In this document: positions 14,722-21,821 of the stretch, one piece after another
How positions within the stretch are numbered: the first letter of the stretch is position 1
Layout: every line of letters starts with the position of its first letter
Virus record (IMG/VR): IMGVR_UViG_3300042301_000198
Coordinates: 1-24,634 of that record
DNA length: 24,634 nucleotides
Strand: one strand, 5' to 3'
Source: a virus
Position numbers and translations under genes: made by a program
The notes under the pieces: model-generated
Told to the model about the DNA's origin: nothing
What the model saw: only the letters and a program-made list of their open reading frames with translations
The model's database searches: none

Positions 14722-15704
14722 GCTGTATAGCTTCCTGAAGCTGTAAATTTAATAATTGTATTAGATCCTGATGTTGTGATTGTAGGGCTTCCTGTTGTAG
14801 TACCAGAATAAGCAGATGTTGGTACTGATAAGATAACTACACCAGAACCACCAGCACCTGATGTTGTATTTATAGATCCTCCACCACCTGAACCAGTATT
14901 TACAGTGCCGCTTGATACTGCTTGCACTGGAGATAATCCTTGACCATTTCCTCCAACACTTGAGCCTCCTGCTCCTGCAGCAGTTTGACCTCCCCCTCCA
15001 CCACCACCAGCATAAGTTACAGATGTTCCTGTAATAGAGCTTGCAGTTCCTGCACCACCTGCTCCACCTTGAGCAGAAGCACCATTTGTACCTATTGCGC
15101 TAGCTCCACCTCCGCCACCACCTGCTCTAAGTGAAGTAGAGGCACTTGGAAAACCATTACCGCCATTATTACCTTGACCTGCTGTGCCTGCTCCGCCTGT
15201 TCTTGAAGCATTTGCTGCTCCTGCACCACCACCTGAACCTCCAGAAGCACCTGGACCATCAGCCTGTCCTGCACCGCCTCCAATAGTAGTAGTCACACCT
15301 GTAAATGTTGTATTAGACCCATTATTTCCACCAGTATATGTAGATACACCTGCCCCACCAGCACCTACAGTAGCAGTATATACCGTCCCTTGAGTAAGAG
15401 TTATAGAACCTGTTAATAGTCCACCTGCACCCCCACCTCCACTAGCCTCTGTAAAACCTGTAGAATTACCACCACTACCACCACCAGCTACAATAAGATA
15501 TGAAGCCGTGTAAGTATTCCCAGCTGTACCTGCATTTACCCAGCCACCTACAGTATTATAAATCTCTAACTGTCCTGTAGTCGTGTTATACCCAAGTTGC
15601 CCAGTCACAGGGCTTGAAGGGCGTGTAGCAGTTGTATAAGTAGTAATATTTGGAGATATTCCACTTGGGTTTAAGCTATTTGTTGTAATGGTGCTAATTG
15701 GCAT
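14718..15704 (-). CDS. Glycine-rich tail-fibre protein (paralogue 2 of 3)
   Basis: 328 residues. The leader MPISTITTNSLNPSGISPNI is followed by TTATRPSSPVTGQLGYNTTT and GQLEIYN (about 24-50). The glycine-rich domain begins YTASYLIVAGGGSGG, contains VYTATVGAGGAG and many GGGG runs, and ends SGVVILSVPTSAYSGTTTGS ... FTASGSYTA. The N- and C-terminal modules are near-identical in pattern to the 11964 gene, and the last segment shares an exact 38-base block with the 16077 gene, while the central polyglycine loops differ. This is what recombination between fibre genes would leave. Likely receptor-binding. Confidence 0.84.
   Translation of the reverse strand: MPISTITTNSLNPSGISPNITTYTTATRPSSPVTGQLGYNTTTGQLEIYNTVGGWVNAGTAGNTYTASYLIVAGGGSGGNSTGFTEASGGGGAGGLLTGSITLTQGTVYTATVGAGGAGVSTYTGGNNGSNTTFTGVTTTIGGGAGQADGPGASGGSGGGAGAANASRTGGAGTAGQGNNGGNGFPSASTSLRAGGGGGGASAIGTNGASAQGGAGGAGTASSITGTSVTYAGGGGGGGQTAAGAGGSSVGGNGQGLSPVQAVSSGTVNTGSGGGGSINTTSGAGGSGVVILSVPTSAYSGTTTGSPTITTSGSNTIIKFTASGSYTA
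14740..14777. repeat. Dispersed exact 38-base repeat, copy A
   Basis: Identical to 16099-16136. It lies in the 3' end of a glycine-rich fibre gene. A diverged third copy lies near 11970-12010. Confidence 0.88.
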
Positions 15705-15708
15705 TTAA

Positions 15709-16059
15709 TTATTCTACCGTAACTTCTTTCCAAGATACTGATTCTTCATTCCAAGTATATACTTTACCATCATCAGGCATTGCTACTGGGGCTGCCCATA
15801 ACCAAGTATCTTCGTTTAGAACCCAAGAATTAAAAGGTTTAGGAGCGTAGAATACATCGTTAGTTGCATCATATGTGTATCCAATACCAGCGTAGTTACC
15901 TCTTAAAGGTCTATCTTCTGGATGTTGATTACCATGCGTGTTGTACGAAGTTTGAATCCAAGTACCTGGACTTGAATCTACGAATGTATCAAAAAATTCT
16001 GGTTCAGCCACGATGACTGAAACTACTTTACCGTCTACTACTTTTGCGAAGTGTGAAAT
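15709..16059 (-). CDS. Small virion/fibre-associated protein, apparent ATT start (116 aa)
   Basis: The conserved part, EPEFFDTFVDSSPGTWIQTS ... YAGIGYTYDATNDVFYAPKP, FNSWVLNEDTWLWAAPV and VYTWNEESVSWKEV, is a familiar small structural protein of cyanophages and other aquatic phages. The first GTG in frame (16011) would cut off the usual beginning. Sixteen further codons upstream read SHFAKVVDGKVVSVI after an ATT at 16059, which fits the family's usual 'MSHFAKVV' start. AAGGAG lies 7 bases before the ATT, and the GTG has no ribosome site. I therefore place the start at ATT, unless the assembly carries an error of ATG to ATT. The gene follows a fibre gene and may assist it. Function not known. 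Confidence 0.75.
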   Translation of the reverse strand: MSHFAKVVDGKVVSVIVAEPEFFDTFVDSSPGTWIQTSYNTHGNQHPEDRPLRGNYAGIGYTYDATNDVFYAPKPFNSWVLNEDTWLWAAPVAMPDDGKVYTWNEESVSWKEVTVE

Positions 16060-16066
16060 TTTAGTT

Positions 16067-16072
16067 CTCCTT
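16067..16072 (-). promoter_or_regulatory. Shine-Dalgarno site that decides an ATT start
   Basis: AAGGAG on the minus strand, 7 bases before the ATT at 16059, in the 17-base gap after the upstream gene. No ATG, GTG or TTG in the frame is suitably spaced from it. Confidence 0.75.
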
Positions 16073-16076
16073 TATA

Positions 16077-17414
16077 TTATGCGGTGTAAGAACCGCTTGC
16101 TGTAAATTTAATAATTGTATTAGATCCTGATGTTGTAACTGTAGGGCTTCCAGTAGTTGTGCCTGTGTAAAAAACAGTTGGTATTGAAATTATAACTACA
16201 CCAGAACCTCCAGCACCACCATTTCTTGATGTAGCAGTTACACTTCCAGTACCGCCACCACCTCCGCCTGTGTTAGCAGTTCCTGCCGTACCATTAACAT
16301 CATAACCTCCTGCTCCGCCACCACCTTGCCCTCCAGAACCTGCTGGAGCTCCACCAGAATATCTGCCACCGCCACCACCACCAGCGTAATATGTTGCTGT
16401 GCCAGTAATTGATGATTGTATTCCATCACCACCATTACTTGTTCCAGCAGTTAAACCTGCGGCTCCTACAGCTCCAGCACCTCCACCACCACCACCGCCT
16501 TGAGATGCAGATACAGAACCTATTCCACCAACAAACCCTTGACCTGAAGTTGCAGTACCAACAGATGCTCCATATGAACTTCCCCCTGAAGATGCACCAG
16601 AACCAGAAGTGCCACCTGTATAAGCAGATCCAAATCCTCCTGCTGCAGGAGTTAAAGTAAATGCACTAGATGTATTACCAATAGTACCATTAGCTCGCCC
16701 AGTTCCACCAGCACCACCTGCACCTACAGTAAACGAATATGTTGTACCAGGACTCAATACTGTTGAGCCAGTTAAATATCCTCCAGCACCTCCACCACCA
16801 GCGCCAGTATCTAGTGTTCCTCCGCCACCACCTCCGCCAGATACAATTAAATAAGATGCTGCAATTGGAATAATAGATGTAGGAGCAACGGACTGCCAAG
16901 TTGTGCCATCATAATATTCAACTAAATTAGTAGTTGTATTGTATCTACTATATCCATTAGATGCTGATCCAGGTCTTTGTCCTGTTGTGCCTCTAGGTAA
17001 TGAAAAATACCCAGTGCTAGAGTTTAATTGATCCGATACATTTGTTGGAGTAACAGCTTGCCAAGAATTATCACCTCTTAAAAATGTAGAAGCAGATGCA
17101 GTTCCTGTTGCGTTTAATTGACTTAATCCTACAGTGCCTTGTGCTGGTGCTACCAATTGTGTAACTAAACTTGTATATTCAACCCATATATTATTAGTGC
17201 CAGCTAATGGAGCTGAAGTAAAGGTAAGTGTAGTGCCTGATACTGAGTAAGCTGAACTTGGGTTTTGTATAACATTATCTATAGCTACAATAAACTGATA
17301 AACAGATGCTACAGGGCGTGATAAAGTAAATGCAACAGACGAACCATTACCACTAAAGTAATCAATAGCTGGTATAAATCCTTGAGTCGTATTTGTATTT
17401 CCAATAAAGGCCAT
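16077..17414 (-). CDS. Glycine-rich tail-fibre protein (paralogue 3 of 3), long form
   Basis: About 445 residues. The attachment module starts MAFIGNTNTTQGFIPAIDYF and continues VYQFIVAIDNVIQNPSSAY, the same type as in the 13393 gene. A linker with QLNATGTASASTFLRGDNSW follows, then LPRGTTGQRPGSASNGYSRY and NLVEYYDGTTW. The glycine-rich domain begins AASYLIVSGGGGGGG, contains YSFTVGAGGAGG, and ends SGVVIISIPTVFYTGTTTGS ... FTASGSYTA. It thus joins a head from one fibre type to a tip shared with two others. ATG 17414 follows the upstream stop by one base. An in-frame TTG at 17441 would only add residues overlapping that gene, so it is rejected. Confidence 0.84.
   Translation of the reverse strand: MAFIGNTNTTQGFIPAIDYFSGNGSSVAFTLSRPVASVYQFIVAIDNVIQNPSSAYSVSGTTLTFTSAPLAGTNNIWVEYTSLVTQLVAPAQGTVGLSQLNATGTASASTFLRGDNSWQAVTPTNVSDQLNSSTGYFSLPRGTTGQRPGSASNGYSRYNTTTNLVEYYDGTTWQSVAPTSIIPIAASYLIVSGGGGGGGTLDTGAGGGGAGGYLTGSTVLSPGTTYSFTVGAGGAGGTGRANGTIGNTSSAFTLTPAAGGFGSAYTGGTSGSGASSGGSSYGASVGTATSGQGFVGGIGSVSASQGGGGGGGAGAVGAAGLTAGTSNGGDGIQSSITGTATYYAGGGGGGRYSGGAPAGSGGQGGGGAGGYDVNGTAGTANTGGGGGGTGSVTATSRNGGAGGSGVVIISIPTVFYTGTTTGSPTVTTSGSNTIIKFTASGSYTA
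16099..16136. repeat. Dispersed exact 38-base repeat, copy B
   Basis: Identical to 14740-14777; encodes part of the common C-terminal segment of the glycine-rich fibres. Confidence 0.88.
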
Positions 17415-17415
17415 A

Positions 17416-17739
17416 TTAGGTCGCCAATAGTACGCTTGCAATCACATCTGCAGAAGCTGCAGCGCTAGTTAAAACAGTTAATGCATCTGAAGCTATTAAA
17501 ACAATTCTATTGCCTTGCATGACTTCTAATGATCCGCCTGTAGGCACTGTAGCACCTTTTACAATATAGTAATTGACAGCTGATCTTGTAAAGTAAACAT
17601 CACAAGTAATTGGGGAGGTCGTTGTATTTGCAACTACAAAGCTTGTTAGAGTTGCCGTAGTCGCACCAGCCACTGTGTTTAATACAACAGCAGAAGTGCC
17701 TACGTTTTTAGATACATATGAGGTATTGGTATATGCCAT
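17416..17739 (-). CDS. Small beta-rich virion protein (107 aa)
   Basis: 107 residues, starting MAYTNTSYVSKNVGTSAVVL. It then alternates hydrophobic and polar residues (TSFVVANTTTSPITCDVYFT, VKGATVPTGGSLEVMQGNRI) and ends SADVIASVLLAT. This type of small protein, with 'VP-GGSLE----R-VL--GD/SD-L-V-S' near the end, recurs in fibre regions of aquatic phages. It is likely a compact beta-sandwich used in fibre attachment or decoration. No enzymatic motif is visible. It lies between two fibre genes with gaps of one and three bases, so it is probably produced with them. Confidence 0.72.
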   Translation of the reverse strand: MAYTNTSYVSKNVGTSAVVLNTVAGATTATLTSFVVANTTTSPITCDVYFTRSAVNYYIVKGATVPTGGSLEVMQGNRIVLIASDALTVLTSAAASADVIASVLLAT

Positions 17740-17742
17740 AAT

Positions 17743-18870
17743 TTAGCCTAACATTGTTGATAAGAATAACGCAGTTCCAGTAGGATCGCCTGCACTTACA
17801 GTGGCCCATGAAGTATTTGTACCATCTGTTGTCAAATATTTACCACTATTTGTGGCTTGATTTGGTGCTAAAGCATTAAATGCAGAATTAGCTGTTGTAG
17901 CGCTTGTACCACCTGCTGCTATAGGTAAAGTACCTGCAGCTAATGTGCTTGATGATGTAGAGTATAACGCATAATTAGCCGCAGCGAAAGTGGTTAATCC
18001 AGTACCGCCATATGCTGAAGTAATTGTCCCACCATTCCATGTACCACCTGTGATAACAGAAGTGCCGAGGTTAAAAGCGTTCGTGCCAAACGTAACGCCT
18101 TCTGGAAGATAAGCATGTAAATCCCATGTACCGCCAACAGTAGCGTTAACAGTTAAAAATACTGCCGCAGCTCCACCAGAAGGGATTGTGCCAATAGCCC
18201 CAGTAGCATAATCTTGAAGCGTTAGGGTTCCAGTCGCCATATTATTAAACAGAAATGCTACCCCAGTAGACAGGGTGGTAGCATCAGGCATTGTGTATGT
18301 TTGGTTGCCAGTACCAGAGAGCGTGTGAATATAACTTGATGCTGTAGTTAATGCAGTAACACCGCCAGCGGCTGTTGTATTTGTATTAGATTGATTAAGT
18401 CGGTTTACAGCTACGTTTTGGTTTGCATCTCTTAACATTACAGAGTTGGCACCAGATGATGCAGTAACCCCAGTACCTCCATAAGCAACGGCTATAGTTG
18501 AACCTTGCCATGTACCTGAGGCAATAGTGCCTAGTGGAGAAACATTGTTTGAAGCGTCAAGATTGACGGATTGTTCTGCGGGGTATGTACAAAATACGGA
18601 AGATTGATTGCCAGCAAAATTAATATAAGCTGTAGTGCCTAATGAATTAGATAGCACTGTAGTACGGGCTAACGTGCCAGCTCCTACAGTACCAACACCT
18701 ACTTCCCAGTCTTGGGCTATACCATCATAGATCGTATAGAAGGTAGTATTTCCATTACCTATAGACGAAGAAAAGGTTTGATAACCAGGCACCGCTCCTG
18801 AAAGCGTAAGAGTGCCTGTACCACTAGTGGTTGAGGTTTCCTGGACCCGATCTTTGACTACAAGAGCCAT
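17743..18870 (-). CDS. Tail-fibre protein
   Basis: 375 residues. The N-terminal domain, MALVVKDRVQETSTTSGTGT, LSGAVPGYQTFSSSIGNGNT and DWEVGVGTVGAGTLARTTVL (about 1-75), is a highly recognisable first domain of environmental phage fibres. The remainder holds three shaft motifs of the form AYGGTG (IAVAYGGTG, ITSAYGGTG and the variant IAAGGTS) separated by beta-rich spacers, as in many phage fibres. It ends GTALFLSTMLG. A strong AAGGAG stands before ATG 18870, the best ribosome site in this part of the window. It is the first fibre gene to be transcribed in the array and might be the main proximal fibre. That last point is inference. Confidence 0.85.
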   Translation of the reverse strand: MALVVKDRVQETSTTSGTGTLTLSGAVPGYQTFSSSIGNGNTTFYTIYDGIAQDWEVGVGTVGAGTLARTTVLSNSLGTTAYINFAGNQSSVFCTYPAEQSVNLDASNNVSPLGTIASGTWQGSTIAVAYGGTGVTASSGANSVMLRDANQNVAVNRLNQSNTNTTAAGGVTALTTASSYIHTLSGTGNQTYTMPDATTLSTGVAFLFNNMATGTLTLQDYATGAIGTIPSGGAAAVFLTVNATVGGTWDLHAYLPEGVTFGTNAFNLGTSVITGGTWNGGTITSAYGGTGLTTFAAANYALYSTSSSTLAAGTLPIAAGGTSATTANSAFNALAPNQATNSGKYLTTDGTNTSWATVSAGDPTGTALFLSTMLG

Positions 18871-18880
18871 TTAGGGCTCC

Positions 18881-19492
18881 TTAGCTTGTAGCTGTTGTTG
18901 AGTATGTAACGCTTACAGTATCACCAGCTGTTGTAATTTTAGCAACGGCAAAAGCACCTGCTGAGTACAATGTACCTGCAGTACTGCTTTGTGTGCTTAC
19001 AGCACCTGAACCTGTTACTAAGAAACAACCACCCACTGTACCACCAGCACCTGTAATTGTATATGTGATAGCTGCTGCTGCACATGTTGTTACGTTTGTT
19101 GGTGTTGAACCTGTTGATGTTGATGAGCTAAATACTGCTGTACCACGAACTGCTGAGCCACCTACTGTATAATTAGTAAATTCTGTCCAACCAGCATGCG
19201 ATGTCATTGTATCTGCTGCTGAAAATGTTGGAGATGCGCCAGAAATTAAACCTAAAAATGGACCAACCCTTGTATAACCTGAAGCTGTTACAAGTAATGT
19301 ATTTAACATTAACTCTTTACCACCTTCGTTAACTAGGTTAGGAAATGAATCTTCCCACTTTAAATTTCCATCTATATCACGGCATTCAACTTTATAAAAG
19401 CCTTCAATACCTACTGTTTCATTAGCTTGTGCACCAGCATTTAAAACTATGCTTGCTTGATCGCCAAATCCACCTTTTTCGCTTTGATTCAT
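18881..19492 (-). CDS. Virion structural protein, unknown role (203 aa)
   Basis: 203 residues. The N-terminus MNQSEKGGFGDQASIVLNAG is followed by VGIEGFYKVECRDIDGNLKW and PNLVNEGGKELMLNTLL (about 30-68). The pattern 'Y-V-C-D-DG--KW-D-F-NLV-NEG---LL' recurs in a family of phage structural proteins found near adaptors and fibres. The second half is Ser/Thr/Ala/Gly-rich and beta-like, ending GDTVSVTYSTTATS. No catalytic motif is visible. Position, between the adaptor block and the fibre array, suggests a tail or neck component. Confidence 0.72.
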   Translation of the reverse strand: MNQSEKGGFGDQASIVLNAGAQANETVGIEGFYKVECRDIDGNLKWEDSFPNLVNEGGKELMLNTLLVTASGYTRVGPFLGLISGASPTFSAADTMTSHAGWTEFTNYTVGGSAVRGTAVFSSSTSTGSTPTNVTTCAAAAITYTITGAGGTVGGCFLVTGSGAVSTQSSTAGTLYSAGAFAVAKITTAGDTVSVTYSTTATS

Positions 19493-19501
19493 AATTACTC
19501 C

Positions 19502-19927
19502 TTAACTTATTCTTAAAATGGCACTTGTTGAATTTGCCGTTGGAAACTGGACTGTAAAACTGGCGGTAGCTGTCTTATCAGAGCCAAAATTTAATACAAA
19601 AACTGCTGCATTTGTGGTGCTATTATAAACTAAAGCGCCCCTACAAGTAAAATTTGCTGGAGTCCATGTAACGTTAGCAAATGATAAATAAGCTGTATTA
19701 TCTTCTGTGTTTGAAAGTATTGTCGTAGGGGTTAAAACTACCCCTCCAGCCGCATATCCTGTGCCTACAACCTCATTAGTTGAAGTGTATGCGGTAGTGG
19801 TATCACCTAGGTCTGCTAATGCGTTATAAAGGGCTATTTTGTATGTATATGGCGTACCTGTATTAAAGTTCTCAAGACCTTTAAGCATGTTAGATTTAAA
19901 TACTGTACAAGCGGTTTGGGTTATCAT
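19502..19927 (-). CDS. Virion structural protein, unknown role (141 aa)
   Basis: 141 residues: a short N-terminal helix with MLKGLENF, then PYTYKIALYNALADLGDTTT, STNEVVGTGYAAGGVVLTPT, and a beta-rich C-terminus ending TSAILRIS. The 'YKIALYN--A-LG-TT-AYT-TNEV-GTGY-AGG--L' pattern is common in phages with this gene order and is associated with virion proteins of unknown placement. Its start overlaps the adaptor gene's stop by four bases (ATGA), which suggests the two are made in fixed ratio. It may be a connector or fibre-base subunit. Confidence 0.75.
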   Translation of the reverse strand: MITQTACTVFKSNMLKGLENFNTGTPYTYKIALYNALADLGDTTTAYTSTNEVVGTGYAAGGVVLTPTTILSNTEDNTAYLSFANVTWTPANFTCRGALVYNSTTNAAVFVLNFGSDKTATASFTVQFPTANSTSAILRIS

Positions 19928-20844
19928 GAATTAACTCTAAGTTTAGTCTGGCCATCACGGTATGCATCACCTCTTTCAAGGCCGTCACCAAGACGTTTAA
20001 GTTGCTGCATAGCTTCTTGGTATTTGTCTTCGTAATTTTTAATAACATCTGGCTCTTGTTTTTGAAAGATCATTGCTTCACGCATTGCGCCATAAAATAG
20101 CACTGGATCATAATTATCACCCAACCATGAAGTACCAGTTGTATTAGATACAACAGTCACGGTTGCTGTAAATCCAGAACCAGCACCACCTAAGTTTGCT
20201 GTAGCAGCACTTAATACATTGCCTACTGTATAAAATTGACCACCCTCATTTAAAGTGATTGAGCTTACTGCGCCAGATGAGTTGATTACAATAGTAGCTG
20301 TAGCACCAGATCCAGATCCACCTGTTAATGATACGTTTTCATACACACCAGGAACATATAATGAGCCTGCAGTTGTAGAAGAAATTACTGATATTTGGCC
20401 TTGAACAATCGTTACTGGATAGTAAAAATAATGCAGTTCAGCAGTATAGCCAGCATCAGGTGTTGGGCCTAAAATTAAAGATAACTCATTAGCTGAGCTA
20501 TATTGAGATCCAAATAATGCGTAGTGGGTTGGTGTTCCTGTATCAGTAGGGCTAGGGAAAGCTTGACGAATATAGTTTACATCTTTGTTTAAAAGATACT
20601 CGTATGTTCCATCTGCATTAACAATAGCAAAAGAATATGTAGACAACCAATCGTTTGGAAGCGATAAGTATTTATTGCCAGAAGTTAAGCTACCTGTTAC
20701 GTTTTTACGTAAAGATGGTAACTGAACACTATTATAAATACGCTCTTCAGCTTCTTGAACAAAACGAGGTATATTAGCTACAAAAAGTTGTTCTGTAGTT
20801 TCAGCATAGTCTTGTATTGCTTGATACAGTTGAACGTAGTTCAT
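19924..20844 (-). CDS. Head-tail adaptor protein (P22 gp4-like) with an inserted beta module
   Basis: 306 residues. The N-terminal helices, MNYVQLYQAIQDYAETTEQL, FVANIPRFVQEAEERIYNSV, are typical of the gp4-like adaptor family, as is the C-terminal helical half, LGDNYDPVLFYGAMREAMIF, then NYEDKYQEAMQQLKRLGDG. This protein should bind the portal ring and provide the docking face for the tail. Between the two parts, about residues 147-237, lies a Gly/Ser/Thr-rich beta stretch (LTGGSGSGATATIVINSSGA, then EGGQFYTVGNVLSA and GGAGSGFTATVTVV). It resembles surface modules of other virion proteins and seems to be inserted in the usual domain. Function is assigned with good but not full certainty. Confidence 0.8.
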   Translation of the reverse strand: MNYVQLYQAIQDYAETTEQLFVANIPRFVQEAEERIYNSVQLPSLRKNVTGSLTSGNKYLSLPNDWLSTYSFAIVNADGTYEYLLNKDVNYIRQAFPSPTDTGTPTHYALFGSQYSSANELSLILGPTPDAGYTAELHYFYYPVTIVQGQISVISSTTAGSLYVPGVYENVSLTGGSGSGATATIVINSSGAVSSITLNEGGQFYTVGNVLSAATANLGGAGSGFTATVTVVSNTTGTSWLGDNYDPVLFYGAMREAMIFQKQEPDVIKNYEDKYQEAMQQLKRLGDGLERGDAYRDGQTKLRVNS

Positions 20845-20846
20845 TA

Positions 20847-21179
20847 CTAGCCTTGTTTACCGCTAATCTTACGACCTTTAGTAGCTGCACCATATCCACG
20901 CATTTCTTTAACACCGTATGGGTTTACTTCTGCGTAGTTACCTTTGCTAACGCCACCAACAGAAATGTTCATTCTATCTATTCCGTTGCCAGACATAGCT
21001 ACTGCTTCATGTTCTGTACCGTTTGGATTAGACATAGGTTGTTTATAAACACCAATATCATTACCACCGCCAGAAGGATATTTAAATCCAGTATAGGCAC
21101 TAGCATCTTTATTCTCTTTAGCGTGACCTAAAGGATAAGCTTCTGCTGGAGTCACTGGAACTTTGCGTTCTTTAGTCAT
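20847..21179 (-). CDS. Small basic virion-region protein (110 aa)
   Basis: 110 residues, Gly- and Lys-rich: MTKERKVPVTPAEAYPLGHA, SGGGNDIGVYKQPMSNPNGT, MSGNGIDRMNISVGGVSKGN, and the end MRGYGAATKGRKISGKQG. The ending 'RGYGAATKGRK-SGK' recurs in aquatic phage genomes beside adaptor genes. No enzyme motif, membrane segment or signal peptide is visible and much of it looks disordered. It belongs to a run of similar short basic genes up to 24130. Possible roles include binding packaged DNA or coating the connector; neither is shown. Confidence 0.7.
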   Translation of the reverse strand: MTKERKVPVTPAEAYPLGHAKENKDASAYTGFKYPSGGGNDIGVYKQPMSNPNGTEHEAVAMSGNGIDRMNISVGGVSKGNYAEVNPYGVKEMRGYGAATKGRKISGKQG

Positions 21180-21181
21180 GA

Positions 21182-21376
21182 TTATTTACCTTTTTTTTGA
21201 TTCATTGCTCTTGCTAAATTGCGTCCAAGTTTCTTCATAGATAATGAAGTTACTGAAGATGCGCCCTTAGAACCTTTACCAGATTGAATTGCAACAGTAG
21301 GTCCTGAATCACCTAGATTTTTGCCTTTAGTTTTACCTTGTTTGGTAATCCCATCAGCTGCTTTTTTAAATGCCAT
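21182..21376 (-). CDS. Very basic small protein (64 aa)
   Basis: 64 residues with about 16 Lys/Arg against 2 acidic residues: MAFKKAADGITKQGKTKGKN ... LSMKKLGRNLARAMNQKKGK. A short C-terminal amphipathic helix is likely (residues about 44-60). I do not recognise a named family. The composition suggests nucleic-acid binding, and the compact spacing with neighbours supports a real gene. It could accompany the packaged genome or help assembly; this is inference. Confidence 0.65.
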   Translation of the reverse strand: MAFKKAADGITKQGKTKGKNLGDSGPTVAIQSGKGSKGASSVTSLSMKKLGRNLARAMNQKKGK

Positions 21377-21390
21377 TTTGTTTCTCCTAA

Positions 21391-21819
21391 TTAAGTTGTG
21401 ACAATTGTTACATCGCCTATTATAACATTACTTATAAGGTGGTTAGGCGTTAATAAAGTATCAAATGAACTTGCTCCACCAACTGGATTCCAACCCCACT
21501 CAATCTGACGGCTACCATCTTGAGGATAACCATTATCTTGAATATTGAAAGAATTGTTTTGCCCAGTTTGTAAACCAGTATTACCAGACACTTGATAAGA
21601 TACATCTGGTCTTGGTTCACGTACTGCTTGTGGATCATTTACAGGATACATGCCAAGCAATAACTGTGGTTGATCTGGTTCCCAGCATTCTGGGCAAACT
21701 TTAACACTTATTTGCTTTGTTTTAAGTATAAGCTTTCTTAATTCTTTTAGCTTATAGCGCTGACCACATCGGTCACATTCGGCAATTGAGTGTTTACCAC
21801 TTGAATACTTGGTAGCCAT
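21391..21819 (-). CDS. Zinc-ribbon virion-region protein (142 aa)
   Basis: 142 residues. The N-terminal part has a four-Cys zinc ribbon: C15-x2-C18 in AECDRCGQRYKLKELRK and C42-x2-C45 in VKVCPECWEPDQPQLLLG. The continuing 'YPVNDPQAVREPRPD' is characteristic of a small protein family found in cyanophages and many other tailed phages next to head-tail connector genes. The C-terminal half is polar and ends in a beta-rich SNVIIGDVTIVTT. Probably a structural or assembly protein that binds zinc; the exact role is unknown. Confidence 0.8.
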   Translation of the reverse strand: MATKYSSGKHSIAECDRCGQRYKLKELRKLILKTKQISVKVCPECWEPDQPQLLLGMYPVNDPQAVREPRPDVSYQVSGNTGLQTGQNNSFNIQDNGYPQDGSRQIEWGWNPVGGASSFDTLLTPNHLISNVIIGDVTIVTT

Positions 21820-21821
21820 GA

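Noticed and set aside
15709-16011. GTG start giving a 100-residue protein
   Set aside because: No ribosome site, and it removes the family's usual N-terminal SHFAKVV segment, which is encoded just upstream after a perfect AAGGAG.
5238-18870. Diversity-generating retroelement acting on the fibre genes
   Set aside because: No reverse transcriptase, template repeat or C-type-lectin variable region is visible in the window; the repeats seen are coding paralogy.
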